NCBI RefSeq assembly: GCF_001613165.1
Contig: NZ_BDBV01000078.1
Span: 1 to 61,233 of the forward strand
DNA length: 61,233 bases
Direction: 5' to 3'
Origin: Nocardia mexicana NBRC 108244
GTDB lineage: Bacteria > Actinomycetota > Actinomycetes > Mycobacteriales > Mycobacteriaceae
Shown: positions 30,800-39,531 of the stretch, in pieces
How the letters are laid out: each line of letters opens with the position of its first letter
Numbering within the stretch: the stretch's first letter is position 1
Notes under the pieces: generated by a model
The model's database searches: none
Told to the model about the DNA's origin: nothing
What the model saw: the letters and a program-made list of their open reading frames with translations, nothing else
Position numbers and translations under genes: made by a program

Positions 30800-33304
30800 C
30801 TAGGCCGAGGCGGCCAGCGGTCGATCGTAAGCCGGTTCGGCGATCGGCTCTATGGCGTACGCAAGGATGTCCGCCACGTCGGCGACGGGCCGGACATCCA
30901 GCGCAGCGAGCACCTCGGCCGGGACCTCGTCCAGATCCGGCTCGTTGCGCGCCGGGATGAACACGGTCTTCAGGCCGGCCCGCTGCGCGGCCAGCAGCTT
31001 CTGCTTCACGCCGCCGATCGGCAGCACCCGGCCGTTCAGCGTGACCTCACCGGTCATGCCGACATCCCCGCGCACCTGCCGGTCCAACGCCAGCGACACC
31101 AGGGCCGTGACCATGGTGACGCCCGCCGACGGACCGTCCTTCGGCACCGCGCCCGCCGGGAAGTGGATGTGGATGTTGCGGTCCAGCATCTTCGGCTCGA
31201 TGCCGATCTCTTCCAGGTGGGAGCGGACGTAGGTCAGGGCGATCTGCGCGGACTCCTTCATCACGTCGCCCAGCTGGCCGGTCAGGGTCAGCGAGCGCTC
31301 GCCCTCGGCGGCATTGGCCTCGATGTAGAGGACGTCGCCGCCCGCGCCGGTAACCGCCAGGCCGGTGGCCACGCCCGGAACGGCGGTGCGCTCCACCGAA
31401 TCCGGGGTGAACCGCGGCCGGCCCAGGTAGTCGGTCAGGTCGGCCAGGCCGATCGTCAGCGGCTCGGAAGGCGAGGGCGCGGTGCCGGTTTCGGCCTGGA
31501 CCAAGGCGTCGTAGCCCAGTTCCGGGTCGTAGCCGAGCGTCGCGTGGTCACCGGACGACGGTCCCGATTCGGTCCCGGCGTTCGCCGGGATGACGGGGGA
31601 GGACGTCGGGACGACGGGGCCCGTTCCGGGGATCGATCCCTCCGACAGCCGGGTTGCCGCCTTGCGCAAGGCTTTTGCGATCAACCGCTCCATCTGGCGA
31701 ACACCGGCCTCCCGCGTGTAGTTCGCCGCGATCTCGCGCAACGCCTCCTCGCTGATCGAAACCTCCTCCGGCGTCAGCGCATTGCGCTCCAGCTGCCGCG
31801 GCACCAGGAAGTCGCGGGCGATGGCCACCTTGTCGTCCTCGGTGTAGCCGTCGACCGTGATCAGTTCCAGGCGGTCCAGCAGCGGTCCGGGAATCGTCTC
31901 CACGACGTTCGCGGTCGCGATGAACAGCACGTCCGACAGGTCCAGGTCCAGATCCAGGTAGTGGTCGCGGAACGTGTGGTTCTGCGCCGGATCCAGCACC
32001 TCGAGCAGCGCGGCCGCCGGGTCGCCCCGGAAGTCCGAGCCGACCTTGTCGATCTCGTCCAGCAGGACGACGGGATTCATCGAACCCGCCTCCTTGACCG
32101 CGCGCACGATGCGACCGGGAAGCGCGCCGACGTAGGTGCGCCGGTGCCCGCGGATCTCCGCCTCGTCCCGCACGCCGCCCAGGGCGACGCGAACGAACTT
32201 GCGGCCCAGGGCCCGTGCCACGCTCTCACCCAGCGAGGTCTTGCCGACGCCGGGCGGACCGGCCAGCACCAGCACCGCGCCGGAGCCGCGACCGCCGACG
32301 ACCTCCAGGCCGCGCGCGGCCCGCCGGGCCCGCACCGCCAGGTACTCGACCATGCGGTCCTTCACCTCGTCCAGCCCGTGGTGATCGGCGTCCAGCACCG
32401 CCCGGGCGGCCGAAATATCGGTCGAGTCCGTAGTTTTCACGCCCCACGGCAGATCCAGGACGGTATCCAACCAGGTGCGGATCCAGCCCGTCTCCGGACT
32501 CTGATCGCTGCCGCGCTCCAACCGGTCGACCTCGCGCAGCGCCGCCTCGCGCACGCCCTCCGGAAGGTCCGCGTTCTCGACGCGGGTGCGGTAATCGTCG
32601 GCGCCGTCGGGCTCGCCCTCGCCCAGTTCTTTGCGAATCGCGTTGAGCTGCTGGCGCAGCAGGAACTCGCGCTGGGACTTCTCCATACCCTCGCGCACGT
32701 CCTCGCTGATCTTCTCGGTGACCTCGACCTCGGCGATGTGGTCGGTGGTCCATCCGATCAGCTTGGTCAGACGCGTTCTGACATCGGGGGTTTCGAGCAG
32801 TTCCCGCTTCTGCTCGTCGGACAGGTAGGGCGCGTAGCCCGCGGTATCGGCCAGCGCGGAGGGATCGGTCAGCCGGTTCACCACATCGATGACCTGCCAG
32901 GCCTCGCGGCGCTGCAGGACGGAGACGACCAGCTTCTTGTACTCGGCGGCAAGCTCTTTCGTGCGATCGTCGGGCTCCGGGGCCTCGACCTCTTCGGCCT
33001 CGACCCACAGCGCGGCGCCGGGGCCGGTCACCCCGTGCCCGATCCGGGCGCGGCGCTCGGCCTTCAGGACCGCCGCCGGGGCGCCGCCGCGCATCCGGCC
33101 GACCTGCTCGATGGTGGCGACCACGCCGTAGGCGGCGTAGCCCTCCGTCAGGCGCGGCGCGAGCAGCACGGACTCCAGGTTCGCGGCGCGCGCGGCATCG
33201 ATGGCCGCCTGGGCCGACTCGTCCAGTTCGATCGGGACGACCATGCCCGGCAGCACGACCGGGTCGGTCAGGAACAACACCGGTAGACGTTGTGGGGTAC
33301 TCAC
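30800..33304 (-). CDS. lon: ATP-dependent Lon protease with an insertion
   Basis: An 834-residue LonA protease. The N-terminal substrate-binding domain starts L-P-V-L-F-L-T-D-P-V-V-L-P. Walker A G-P-P-G-V-G-K-T is near residue 351. The protease domain has K-D-G-P-S-A-G-V-T with catalytic Ser726 and the partner lysine about 43 residues later in G-G-V-K-Q-K. It degrades misfolded and regulatory proteins in the cytoplasm. GTG 33304 is preceded by GGAAGGGG. The protein is about 50 residues longer than typical Lon (about 780) because of a low-complexity insertion (residues about 556-617) between the ATPase and protease domains. Long antisense frames here are shadows. Confidence 0.95.
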   Translation of the reverse strand: MSTPQRLPVLFLTDPVVLPGMVVPIELDESAQAAIDAARAANLESVLLAPRLTEGYAAYGVVATIEQVGRMRGGAPAAVLKAERRARIGHGVTGPGAALWVEAEEVEAPEPDDRTKELAAEYKKLVVSVLQRREAWQVIDVVNRLTDPSALADTAGYAPYLSDEQKRELLETPDVRTRLTKLIGWTTDHIAEVEVTEKISEDVREGMEKSQREFLLRQQLNAIRKELGEGEPDGADDYRTRVENADLPEGVREAALREVDRLERGSDQSPETGWIRTWLDTVLDLPWGVKTTDSTDISAARAVLDADHHGLDEVKDRMVEYLAVRARRAARGLEVVGGRGSGAVLVLAGPPGVGKTSLGESVARALGRKFVRVALGGVRDEAEIRGHRRTYVGALPGRIVRAVKEAGSMNPVVLLDEIDKVGSDFRGDPAAALLEVLDPAQNHTFRDHYLDLDLDLSDVLFIATANVVETIPGPLLDRLELITVDGYTEDDKVAIARDFLVPRQLERNALTPEEVSISEEALREIAANYTREAGVRQMERLIAKALRKAATRLSEGSIPGTGPVVPTSSPVIPANAGTESGPSSGDHATLGYDPELGYDALVQAETGTAPSPSEPLTIGLADLTDYLGRPRFTPDSVERTAVPGVATGLAVTGAGGDVLYIEANAAEGERSLTLTGQLGDVMKESAQIALTYVRSHLEEIGIEPKMLDRNIHIHFPAGAVPKDGPSAGVTMVTALVSLALDRQVRGDVGMTGEVTLNGRVLPIGGVKQKLLAAQRAGLKTVFIPARNEPDLDEVPAEVLAALDVRPVADVADILAYAIEPIAEPAYDRPLAASA
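31573..31590. repeat. Palindromic repeat-like element inside lon
   Basis: Perfect palindrome TCCCGGCG-TT-CGCCGGGA inside the lon insertion. It matches the widely dispersed GC-rich bacterial palindromes of the form TCCCGGCGAA/TTCGCCGGGA that normally lie between genes. Read in the lon frame, it gives V-I-P-A-N-A-G-T. It is followed by further GACGG-rich repeats at 31590-31620. Confidence 0.6.
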
Positions 33305-33561
33305 TGATTCAGCCCCTTCCAAAAGCATGCCCTGGACTCTTCTCATCCAAGGTTGAGCGTCACCTACTCAACCCCGAGGCTCCGGATCTTGTTCCGGACC
33401 GACTGTTCGCCCCCGGCGAAACGGTCTCGGCCTGCCGAATACGCAGGTGGAAGGCTCATACGAACCGATACACCGGGACAACGCCCCCGGGACGCGCATC
33501 CATCCCCGCCGTGTCCGTTTCCTTCAAGACCGCGACGCGTCGCGGATGATCGACTGGGCAT

Positions 33562-33990
33562 ATGACACCCCAAATCAACGCCATCACCCTCGGGGTGAGC
33601 GATCTCGACCGCGCCCTCGCCTTCTACCGCGACGGACTCGGCCTGTCGACGCCCGGCATCATCGGGACCGAGTTCGCACGGGGTACTGCGCAGCCGGGCG
33701 GCGCGGTCGCCATGTTCACCCTCGACAGCGGCCTCATGCTGTCGCTCTATTCGCGGACCGACCTCGCGCTGGATGCCGAGATCGCGCCCGAACGCGTCGC
33801 CGGCTCGCCGTTCAGCCTCGGCTGGTTCGTCGAGAACAGGTCGGATGTCGACCGAATTCTCGAGCAGGCACAGCGTGCCGGCGGGACTCTCGTCCGCGCC
33901 GGTGCCGAACGCCCGTGGGGGATCTACGCCGGATACTTCGCCGATCCGGACGGTCACCTCTGGGAGGTCGTGTACTTCCTGGCGAACTGA
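33562..33990 (+). CDS. VOC (glyoxalase-like) superfamily protein
   Basis: A 142-residue single-domain vicinal oxygen chelate protein. It has the paired beta-alpha-beta-beta-beta layout: I-T-L-G-V-S-D-L-D-R-A-L-A-F-Y at the start, and W-G-I-Y-A-G-Y-F-A-D-P-D-G-H-L-W-E-V at the end, a typical glyoxalase/dioxygenase signature with metal-site glutamate. Members include glyoxalases, extradiol dioxygenases and antibiotic-binding proteins, so the reaction cannot be fixed. ATG 33562 has only a weak binding site. It stands apart from lon, with 257 bases of non-coding DNA before it. Confidence 0.85.
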   Translation: MTPQINAITLGVSDLDRALAFYRDGLGLSTPGIIGTEFARGTAQPGGAVAMFTLDSGLMLSLYSRTDLALDAEIAPERVAGSPFSLGWFVENRSDVDRILEQAQRAGGTLVRAGAERPWGIYAGYFADPDGHLWEVVYFLAN

Positions 33991-34132
33991 GGTATCGGCC
34001 GGGCAAGTCGCGAGGGTGCGAAGCTCGGTTGCCTTCGTGTTGCTGTCATCCCTTCCAGCGGCCTGCCCTTATCGTTGACCGCAGTGTGCCGCCGCCCACG
34101 ACCGCGCGCGGCCACTCGGGAGGAGCGCGCCG

Positions 34133-34669
34133 ATGAGCGAGCGACGAGGTCACGACTGGAAACCGGCACTGCTGGTATTCGTCGTGGTCGTGGCGCTCAT
34201 AGGAATTCCGACGGCGCTGGCGGCCGTGGTGCCGACCCGTGAGACGCTGGTCCCGCCGCGCACCGAGATCACCCTGTCCGCACCCGGCGAGGCGCCCGGC
34301 ACGATCGGTTTCTCCGAGGTAGCCGGATACGCGCGCCGGCCCACCGGCGATCAGACCAGCGCGGTGCTCGACGCCCCGGGCGGCGCGGTGCTGCTGGTGA
34401 CGGTGGTCAACGGCGTCACCGACCTCCCGACAACCCTGGAGTGGCGGCGGAAGGTGTTGGGGCTGCAGGCATTTCCGGTCGAATTCGACGGCGGGGCGAT
34501 CCGCACCGCACACGATTTCGTCGGGCTGACATGCCGCGGCCGGGACCGGCCCGGCGTCTGCGCCGTCGTCGGCAACCACAACCTGGCGGTGACCGTGATG
34601 CTCAGCGGCGACGCCGCCACCGTGCCCGAACTGCTCCGCATCGTGAACTCCCTGCAGGTGCGAGCATGA
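34133..34669 (+). CDS. Membrane-anchored exported protein coupled to PrsW
   Basis: A 178-residue protein: short cytoplasmic N-terminus, one hydrophobic helix (about residues 12-33) serving as signal anchor, and an extracytoplasmic domain with a conserved-looking L-T-C-R-G-R-D-R-P-G-V-C pair of cysteines (about 139-150). GGAGG lies before ATG 34133. Its TGA overlaps the ATG of the PrsW-family gene (ATGA), so the two proteins are made together. In Firmicutes, PrsW cuts an anti-sigma factor; this small single-helix protein could be a substrate or partner, but that is inference from coupling and topology. No family recognised. Confidence 0.75.
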   Translation: MSERRGHDWKPALLVFVVVVALIGIPTALAAVVPTRETLVPPRTEITLSAPGEAPGTIGFSEVAGYARRPTGDQTSAVLDAPGGAVLLVTVVNGVTDLPTTLEWRRKVLGLQAFPVEFDGGAIRTAHDFVGLTCRGRDRPGVCAVVGNHNLAVTVMLSGDAATVPELLRIVNSLQVRA

Positions 34670-35760
34670 GCGACCGACCATCGACACAGCCCGGCTGTAT
34701 GCAGCCGCGCTCGGCACTGTTCTGGGTCTACTGCCTGGTGATCGCCGGCGGTGCGCTCGGCCTGCTGATCCAGTTGCTCCCCATCGCCCTGCTGACCTGG
34801 TCCGGAATCCTGGTCGGCCTGCCGTTCACGCTGGCGACCCTGGCCGTGATCGCCTGGGTTCTCCTGCGCCTGGACCTGTTTCGCGCCCACCGGCCGATTC
34901 GCGGTTGGCTGACAATGGGTTTCGTGTGGGGCGCGGCGGCCGGACCCGGAATCGCCATGTACGCCAACGACAACAACATGCGAGTGATCCAGAACCTGGC
35001 GGGCGACGCCTTCGCCATGAACTGGCAGGCGCCCATCTCGGCCGCCATCGTCGAGGAGGCCGTGAAGGGGGCCGGAGTCCTCGCGGTCGCCTGGCTGAGC
35101 CGCCCGCTGCTGACCCGGCCCATGCACGGGCTGCTGCTCGGCGGATTCACCGGACTCGGGTTCCAGGTGGTCGAGGATCTCACCTACGAGGCGGATGCCG
35201 GATTGAACTCGGCGCAGAACGATATCGGGACGGCGGTCATGGTCGGGGTGCTGCGCCTGGCCACCGGCGTCACCTCGCACTGGATGCTCACCGGGTTGGC
35301 GGGCATCGGCATCGTGGTGGCCCTCGCCGCCACCGACTGGTCGCTCGCGCGCCGGACCGCCGTGTTCGCCGGTTTCTATCTGCTCGGCGCCGCACTGCAT
35401 TTCGGCTGGGACGCACCCCAGCCCGAGGATGCGGGCATCGGCGACATGGCCCGCCGCACCCTGGTCTACATCCTGGTCTTCGTCGTCGTCTACGCGTGGG
35501 TGGTGCGCACCGAGAAGCGCTGGTTCCGACGGACCGTCGAGACGGTGGAGGCCGAGGGCTTGGCTCCGCGCGGGGAACTGGAAACGCTGATCTCCCATCG
35601 CTCCCGGCGCCGCGCCCGTCGTGCCCAGCAGGTGCCCCGTCGGCAGGCGAGCCACCGGCAGCGACAACTACTGGACTGGGTGCAGACCGTCGGGATTCGG
35701 CTGGGAACCCCCTTCACCCGCAGCGACGGTCCCGCCACGGCACCGGAACCCACCCTTTAG
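34666..35760 (+). CDS. PrsW-family intramembrane metalloprotease
   Basis: A 364-residue membrane protein with about eight or nine helices. The PrsW signatures are visible: E-E-A-V-K near residue 128, F-Q-V-V-E-D near 166, H-W-M-L-T-G near 205 and a later H-F-G-W-D. These residues would bind zinc and cut a peptide bond within the membrane. The cytoplasmic C-terminal tail (about 80 residues) is rich in arginine and glutamine. It overlaps the upstream membrane-anchored gene by four bases. Its natural substrate here is unknown; no anti-sigma factor gene is in the window. Confidence 0.88.
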   Translation: MSDRPSTQPGCMQPRSALFWVYCLVIAGGALGLLIQLLPIALLTWSGILVGLPFTLATLAVIAWVLLRLDLFRAHRPIRGWLTMGFVWGAAAGPGIAMYANDNNMRVIQNLAGDAFAMNWQAPISAAIVEEAVKGAGVLAVAWLSRPLLTRPMHGLLLGGFTGLGFQVVEDLTYEADAGLNSAQNDIGTAVMVGVLRLATGVTSHWMLTGLAGIGIVVALAATDWSLARRTAVFAGFYLLGAALHFGWDAPQPEDAGIGDMARRTLVYILVFVVVYAWVVRTEKRWFRRTVETVEAEGLAPRGELETLISHRSRRRARRAQQVPRRQASHRQRQLLDWVQTVGIRLGTPFTRSDGPATAPEPTL

Positions 35761-35833
35761 GCCCCCGCGCCGACCGCCCGCAAGACTACGATGGCGCCCA
35801 ACGGGATTCGCCGGACGACGAGGAGCTGGGCCG

Positions 35834-36838
35834 ATGCTGGCAGGACGACTGCACCTGGGACCGAACCGCCGACTACAGCTGGACGAGGTTCCGGTGCCCG
35901 AGCCCGGCCCGGACCACGTGCTGATCAAGGTCGAGGCGGCCGGGGTGTGCCTGTCGGACGTGCACCTGATCGACGGAATGCTGACGCCGCTGTTCCTGAA
36001 CGGCGACGTGGTCACATTGGGTCACGAAGTGGCCGGCACGGTGCACACGCTGGGACCGGGCGTCACCGGCCCGAAGGTGGGGGACCGGGTGCTGCTGCAG
36101 GCCGGAGAACAGCGCAACGGCCAGGTCTTCACCCGCGGCGTCGACTACGACGGCGGCTGGGCGGAGTACACGCTGGCCCGCCTCGACACCCTGGTCCCGA
36201 TCCCGGACGATCTGCCCTTCGAACAGGCCTGCTTCATCCCCGACGCCGTCTCCACACCGTGGGCGGCCATTACCGCGACCGCCCAGGTCCGCCCGGCGGA
36301 ACCGGTCGGCGTCTGGGGTGTCGGCGGGCTGGGCGCGCACGGCGTGCAGCTGCTGCGGCTGATCGGCGCCGCACCGATCATCACGGTCGACCCGCTGCCC
36401 GCGGCGCGGCAGCGCGCCCTGGAGCTGGGCGCCGACCTGGCCTTCGATCCGGCCGAGCCCGACCTGCGCGGCAAGATCTACGCCGCCACCGACGGCGCCG
36501 GGCTGGCCGCCGCTTTCGACTTCGCCGGAGTCGAGGCGGTGCGCGAACAGGCCGTGGTGTGCCTGGGCCCGGCCGGGCGGCTGGTGCTGGTCGGCCTGAC
36601 CGACAAGCCGATCACCATCACCGGCGGCACCGCGTTCAGCTTCTTCCAGCAGCAACTGCGCGGGCACTACGGCTCCACGCCCGAGCACGTCACCCAGCTG
36701 GTGCAGCTGCAGCGGCGGCACCGCATCGACTTCGCCCGCTCGGTGAGCGCGGTGCTCCCGCTGGCCGATGCGGAGAAGGCCGTGCACGCGCTGGAATCCA
36801 AGCAGGGCAACCCGATTCGGATCGTCCTGAAGCCGTAG
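35834..36838 (+). CDS. Zinc-type alcohol dehydrogenase lacking the structural zinc cysteines
   Basis: A 334-residue medium-chain dehydrogenase. The catalytic zinc residues are in A-A-G-V-C-L-S-D-V-H (Cys) and T-L-G-H-E-V-A-G (His, Glu). The cofactor motif is W-G-V-G-G-L-G-A-H-G, and an acidic D after the second strand (T-V-D-P) suggests NAD(H). The four-cysteine lobe that binds structural zinc in most family members is missing: the equivalent region reads L-L-Q-A-G-E-Q-R-N-G-Q-V-F-T-R. AGGAG precedes ATG 35834. The substrate is unknown. It follows the PrsW gene by 73 bases and may share its transcript. Confidence 0.88.
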   Translation: MLAGRLHLGPNRRLQLDEVPVPEPGPDHVLIKVEAAGVCLSDVHLIDGMLTPLFLNGDVVTLGHEVAGTVHTLGPGVTGPKVGDRVLLQAGEQRNGQVFTRGVDYDGGWAEYTLARLDTLVPIPDDLPFEQACFIPDAVSTPWAAITATAQVRPAEPVGVWGVGGLGAHGVQLLRLIGAAPIITVDPLPAARQRALELGADLAFDPAEPDLRGKIYAATDGAGLAAAFDFAGVEAVREQAVVCLGPAGRLVLVGLTDKPITITGGTAFSFFQQQLRGHYGSTPEHVTQLVQLQRRHRIDFARSVSAVLPLADAEKAVHALESKQGNPIRIVLKP

Positions 36839-36868
36839 GGTCCGAATTCGCCGCCGGTGGAGTCGATT

Positions 36869-37951
36869 TCAGGCCAGTGACCGGTCGAACGCGATCGCCG
36901 ACTCACCCGATCCGGCGTCGACCGTGACGACACGCAGCCGAACCGAGTCCGCCGTCAGGTCCATCACCATGAAACCGAGCTCGGTGAAGGTCTGGAAAAG
37001 ACTTGGGTGCGATAGCCTTTCGCGCCCGAGCGGCTCGTTGTGCACGGATTTGGCGGCGGCGCCGGAGATCAGCTGACGGGTGCCCCTCAACTCCGGCGCA
37101 TGCTCCAGCACCTGCAGCGAATGGTCGTGCCCGGACAGCAGGAACTGACAGCGGCCGATCACGTGGTCGTCCAGGAAGCGCTTGGCGTGCCGCCCGTCCA
37201 GCGGGTCCAGGGTCACGCCCTCGTAGTTTCCGGCGTCGCCGTGCGGGCCGTTGTTCAGATAGGGGTGGTGGGTGCAGGCGATCTTCCATCGCGCCGGGGA
37301 GGTGGCGACGGCCTCGTCCAGCCAGGCCGCCTGCTCGGACATGAACTGCCCGCCCGGCGCCCAATAGGGCTGCAGCAGCGGCGGCAGGTAGGCGGCGACC
37401 GGATTCAGGTCGAGCACGAAGAACTCCACGACCGGCCGCTCCCGCGGCACCCGCACCGAGTAGTAGCGGGCGGGCATGTACCAGCGGGCAGAGCGCCGGT
37501 GATAGCCGACCTCGTGGTCACCGCGCTGCAGCCAGCCGCCGTCGCCCGGCAGGACGGAGCTGGTGTCGTGGTTGCCCAGCACCATCACCCACGGGAAATC
37601 CAGTCCGTGGTTGGGGTTCTCGAACTTGTCGAGGAACTGCCTGTCATCCTCGGTCCACGGCCCGCTCTCGTAGATGTTGTCGCCGAGTCCGAGCGCCAGA
37701 TCGAAGGGCTCGCGGCCGTGCAGGTCCCGCATCGCGTCGGCCACCAGCCACTGCGGGCGGGCACCCGTGCCGGCGTCGCCGGTGAGCAGAACGCGCAGGG
37801 TGTCATCGGTCGGGAAGTCGAGCTTCGGCACCGATTCGGCCGTGGCGACATCCCCGCGAGCCGTCCCCGCACCGGCCACCGTCGCCGCGCCCGCCGCAGC
37901 CGCCGCGCCGACGAGGAAATCCCGGCGGCCCACACTCCCGCTGTCGTCCAT
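36869..37951 (-). CDS. Tat-exported metallophosphatase (purple acid phosphatase-like)
   Basis: A 360-residue secreted calcineurin-like phosphoesterase. A Tat signal (S-V-G-R-R-D-F-L-V-G followed by a hydrophobic alanine-rich stretch) is in the first 40 residues. The metal-binding motifs appear in order: T-G-D-A-G-T-G, G-L-G-D-N-I-Y, L-G-N-H-D, T-H-H-P-Y and S-G-H-D-H-S. The arrangement resembles acid-phosphatase-type-5 proteins and would hydrolyse phosphomonoesters outside the cell. ATG 37951 has GGGAAGGGG upstream and is preferred to a TTG at 37987. A perfect 14-base palindrome lies 30 bases before the start. Confidence 0.87.
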   Translation of the reverse strand: MDDSGSVGRRDFLVGAAAAAGAATVAGAGTARGDVATAESVPKLDFPTDDTLRVLLTGDAGTGARPQWLVADAMRDLHGREPFDLALGLGDNIYESGPWTEDDRQFLDKFENPNHGLDFPWVMVLGNHDTSSVLPGDGGWLQRGDHEVGYHRRSARWYMPARYYSVRVPRERPVVEFFVLDLNPVAAYLPPLLQPYWAPGGQFMSEQAAWLDEAVATSPARWKIACTHHPYLNNGPHGDAGNYEGVTLDPLDGRHAKRFLDDHVIGRCQFLLSGHDHSLQVLEHAPELRGTRQLISGAAAKSVHNEPLGRERLSHPSLFQTFTELGFMVMDLTADSVRLRVVTVDAGSGESAIAFDRSLA

Positions 37952-37980
37952 TCCGTGCCCCTTCCCGAGCCGAACCAGAT

Positions 37981-37994
37981 TGGTCAATTGACCA
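37981..37994. promoter_or_regulatory. Perfect palindrome upstream of the phosphatase gene
   Basis: TGGTCAATTGACCA, a perfect 14-base palindrome, lies 30 bases before the phosphatase start and 157 bases before the divergent DUF445 gene. Length and symmetry fit a GntR- or TetR-type operator. TGGTC-N-GACCA is the FadR-like GntR pattern, with a four-base centre here rather than one. Confidence 0.5.
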
Positions 37995-38151
37995 GTATTC
38001 GCCGTTCGCCAATCACCCCTCGAATCCTGCTTGCCGGAGAACGAACACGCCGTGAAACCCTCGCAATGACCCCCGCGTTGACACTTGATCGGAACCGATG
38101 AGAATGTTCTAGTCCCGACATCTCACCATCGGCTCTAGGGGGACCCGCACG

Positions 38152-39507
38152 ATGACGACGCTGGCCGGTGGGGTGTTCATCGATTGGGAACAGCTGACCG
38201 GTCAATCCAAGTTCGTCGTGGACCTGGTGACCTTTCCGATCTTCAGCGCGATCGCCGGCTGGCTCACCAACTGGACCGGCGTGCTGATGCTGTTCTGGCC
38301 GCTGCTGTTCCGCGGCATCCGGATTCCCGGCCTGCCACTGCTGTATCCGTACTTCCCGCGGCGGGTACAGGTGTTGCCGACGTTCTCCGGTGACGGCAAG
38401 CGGCTGGGCTTCCAGGGATTCATCCCGGCGCGCGCGGAGAAGATGGCCAGCATCTGCGTCGATATGGCGATCATGCGGATCGGCAGCCCCCGGGACTTCA
38501 TCCACGAACTCGACCTGGAGGGTATCGCCGACTACATCGCGGAGGTGGCGCGCAAGCAGGTCCAGCCGATCGTCGACGACGTGATGTACCGCGAGAACCC
38601 GGACCTCTGGCGCGCGGTGCCCCGCCCCGCCCGGCAGATCCTGTACCAGCGGGTGGAGCGCGAGCTGCCGGACCTGACCCGGCGTGGCTTCGAGCGCCTC
38701 GGCGACAATGTCGATCAGCTCATCGACATCAAGAGCTTCGTGATCCGGTACCTGCAGGCCAATCCGCACATCCTCAAGGACCTCACCACCACGATCGCGG
38801 CCCCGGAGCTGCGATTCATGGTGCGCATCGGCCTGCTGGGCGCCCCGTTCGGCGTGCTGCTGGCGCTGTATCTGCAGGTGCACCACAGCATTCCGGTCCT
38901 CGGCTGGATTCCGGCCTGGGTCGTCATCCTCGCGGCGGCGGCGGCGATCGGCGTGATCGTCAACGTCATCGCGATCAAGATGGTGTTCGAGCCGGGCGAT
39001 CCGCAGCCGCGCTACAAATACCTGTGGAAACAGGCGCTGCTGGCCAAGCGGCAGCCACAGGCCGCCGCCGACCTCTCCCACATCCTCGCCTACCAGGTGC
39101 TGACGCTGCCGAACCTGGCCGAGGAACTGCTGGACGGGCCCAACGGCGACAAGACCCGCCAGCTGATCGAGCACCTGATCGCGGACGAGATCCACCACCA
39201 GCTCGGCCGCACCACCTCGGTGGTGCGCGCGGCGTTCGGCCGCCGCCAGTTCGACAACCTCAAGGTGGGCGCCGCCGGGGCGGCGGTCGGCCTCGCGCCG
39301 AGCCTGGTCGAGGACGAGGTGTTCGCGAAGGAGCAGGCCCAGAAGATCGACGAGTTCGCCGCCCGCAAGCTCAAACAGCTCACGCCGGGCGAGTTCATGG
39401 AGATGTTCTACGCGTCCGTGGAACAGGACGCCTGGCTGCTGTACCTGCACGGCGCGGCACTGGGCCTGGCCGTCGGCGGCGTGCACCTGGTGCTGTTCGG
39501 CTGGTAG
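38152..39507 (+). CDS. DUF445 family membrane protein
   Basis: A 451-residue protein with two transmembrane segments near the N-terminus (about residues 25-60), a hairpin of helices near 235-280, and a final hydrophobic segment at the C-terminus. Between them are long alpha-helical regions with the DUF445 pattern (I-D-I-K-S-F-V-I-R-Y, and L-W-K-Q-A-L-L-A-K-R). DUF445 proteins are inner-membrane proteins of unknown activity. ATG 38152 is preceded by AGGGGGACC at a usable distance. It is divergent from the phosphatase. I see no functional link. Confidence 0.83.
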   Translation: MTTLAGGVFIDWEQLTGQSKFVVDLVTFPIFSAIAGWLTNWTGVLMLFWPLLFRGIRIPGLPLLYPYFPRRVQVLPTFSGDGKRLGFQGFIPARAEKMASICVDMAIMRIGSPRDFIHELDLEGIADYIAEVARKQVQPIVDDVMYRENPDLWRAVPRPARQILYQRVERELPDLTRRGFERLGDNVDQLIDIKSFVIRYLQANPHILKDLTTTIAAPELRFMVRIGLLGAPFGVLLALYLQVHHSIPVLGWIPAWVVILAAAAAIGVIVNVIAIKMVFEPGDPQPRYKYLWKQALLAKRQPQAAADLSHILAYQVLTLPNLAEELLDGPNGDKTRQLIEHLIADEIHHQLGRTTSVVRAAFGRRQFDNLKVGAAGAAVGLAPSLVEDEVFAKEQAQKIDEFAARKLKQLTPGEFMEMFYASVEQDAWLLYLHGAALGLAVGGVHLVLFGW

Positions 39508-39515
39508 CCCAATAA

Positions 39516-39531
39516 CAAGCACGCGTGCTTG
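39516..39531. promoter_or_regulatory. Perfect palindrome, operator and/or terminator, before the TIGR03084 gene
   Basis: CAAGCACGCGTGCTTG, a perfect 16-base palindrome, starts nine bases after the DUF445 stop and is followed by GCATTTTTTC. The T-run could make it a terminator for DUF445. Alternatively, the palindrome is of the AAGCA-N4-TGCTT type seen at TetR operators, 105 bases before the next gene. Both roles are possible. Confidence 0.5.

Noticed and set aside
30671..33286. A very long open frame on the plus strand opposite lon
   Set aside because: It is the antisense shadow of lon in high-GC sequence; its product is rich in Arg, Gln, His and Gly with no recognisable domain, while the minus-strand frame has every Lon motif.
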